42,519 nucleotides of DNA, taken from contig CANIWM010000056.1 in assembly GCA_947471505.1 (NCBI GenBank), positions 1 to 42,519 of the forward strand, given 5' to 3'. The stretch is from Chthoniobacteraceae bacterium (lineage in GTDB: Bacteria; Verrucomicrobiota; Verrucomicrobiia; Chthoniobacterales; Chthoniobacteraceae). Under the pieces are notes generated by a model. The model searched no databases. It was not told where the DNA came from and saw only the letters and a program-made list of their open reading frames with translations. Shown in pieces: positions 42,458-42,519 of this stretch. The translations under genes were made by a program, and so were the position numbers. Position 1 is the stretch's first letter; each line of letters begins with the position of its first letter.

Positions 42458-42519
42458 ATGACCCATAAAAAGAATAAGAAGACCGTGAGTGAACTCAAAG
42501 CAATAATTGGCCAGGACGA
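42458..42519 (+). CDS. Start of an unknown gene, cut by the window end
   Basis: ATG at 42458 opens MTHKKNKKTVSELKAIIGQD and runs off the window. The basic start, and its position after an AT-rich leader (AACCTAAAAAACAACC), look like a genuine gene start. No ribosome binding site is evident and too little is visible to assign a function. Confidence 0.4.
   Translation, partial: MTHKKNKKTVSELKAIIGQD

Overview
The window looks like a chromosomal segment of a GC-rich member of the Verrucomicrobiota, probably near Chthoniobacterales or a related lineage. This is inferred from gene content, since no rRNA is present. The grounds are: a delta-60-repeat/choice-of-anchor protein with a C-terminal 'S.xL..W...FYR' module, a ThuA-like secreted protein, a GldF/GldG/DUF4340 ABC export cluster, a long degenerate alpha-helical repeat protein, few clear Shine-Dalgarno sites, and many long dispersed palindromes between genes. 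No tRNA, rRNA or CRISPR array was seen.

Layout. 0-5.5 kb is repeat-rich accessory DNA: a 5'-truncated delta-60 protein, a DUF2971 protein, a 229-bp palindrome, two small unknown genes, a 42-bp minisatellite, the C-terminal remnant of an MBL-fold exonuclease, and a ThuA-like protein. 5.6-7.4 kb is a minus-strand ECF sigma / anti-sigma / PDZ operon. 7.6-13.0 kb is a plus-strand operon of ABC ATPase, permease, GldG-like and DUF4340 proteins. 13.1-14.8 kb holds a TIM-barrel sugar isomerase-like gene and an SLT-type protein lacking its catalytic Glu. 15.0-16.9 kb is a tightly coupled trio: GcvH-like lipoyl carrier, CobW/G3E GTPase and a Cys-rich small protein.

17.0-23.2 kb is the most accessory part: a frameshifted unknown gene, a VapBC pair with a nearby duplicated vapB/vapC scrap, small ORFs, and a large DUF4062-NTPase-TPR (STAND) protein that looks like an intracellular sensor or defence protein. 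Its 3' part carries in-frame palindromic and short-repeat insertions and ends in an apparent frameshift. It is followed by about 800 bp of stacked palindromes and a small unknown protein.

23.6-41.9 kb is mostly housekeeping or metabolic: a tandem NDK-domain protein and a class I aminotransferase; a hybrid histidine kinase and an MFS transporter; an SDR / Gfo-Idh-MocA pair; ahcY; a helical repeat protein and a membrane-anchored transglutaminase-like protein; an xseB-dxs-unknown operon; and an AmgK-like sugar kinase. The window ends with a 21-bp tandem repeat locus containing an inverted block, and the first codons of another gene.

The two best candidates for undescribed biology are the lipoyl carrier/CobW/Cys-rich cassette (15021-16926) and the DUF4062-STAND locus with its ORF-embedded palindrome and possible 34-codon leader (18743-22032). 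The several dispersed palindrome families are a third, genome-architecture signal.
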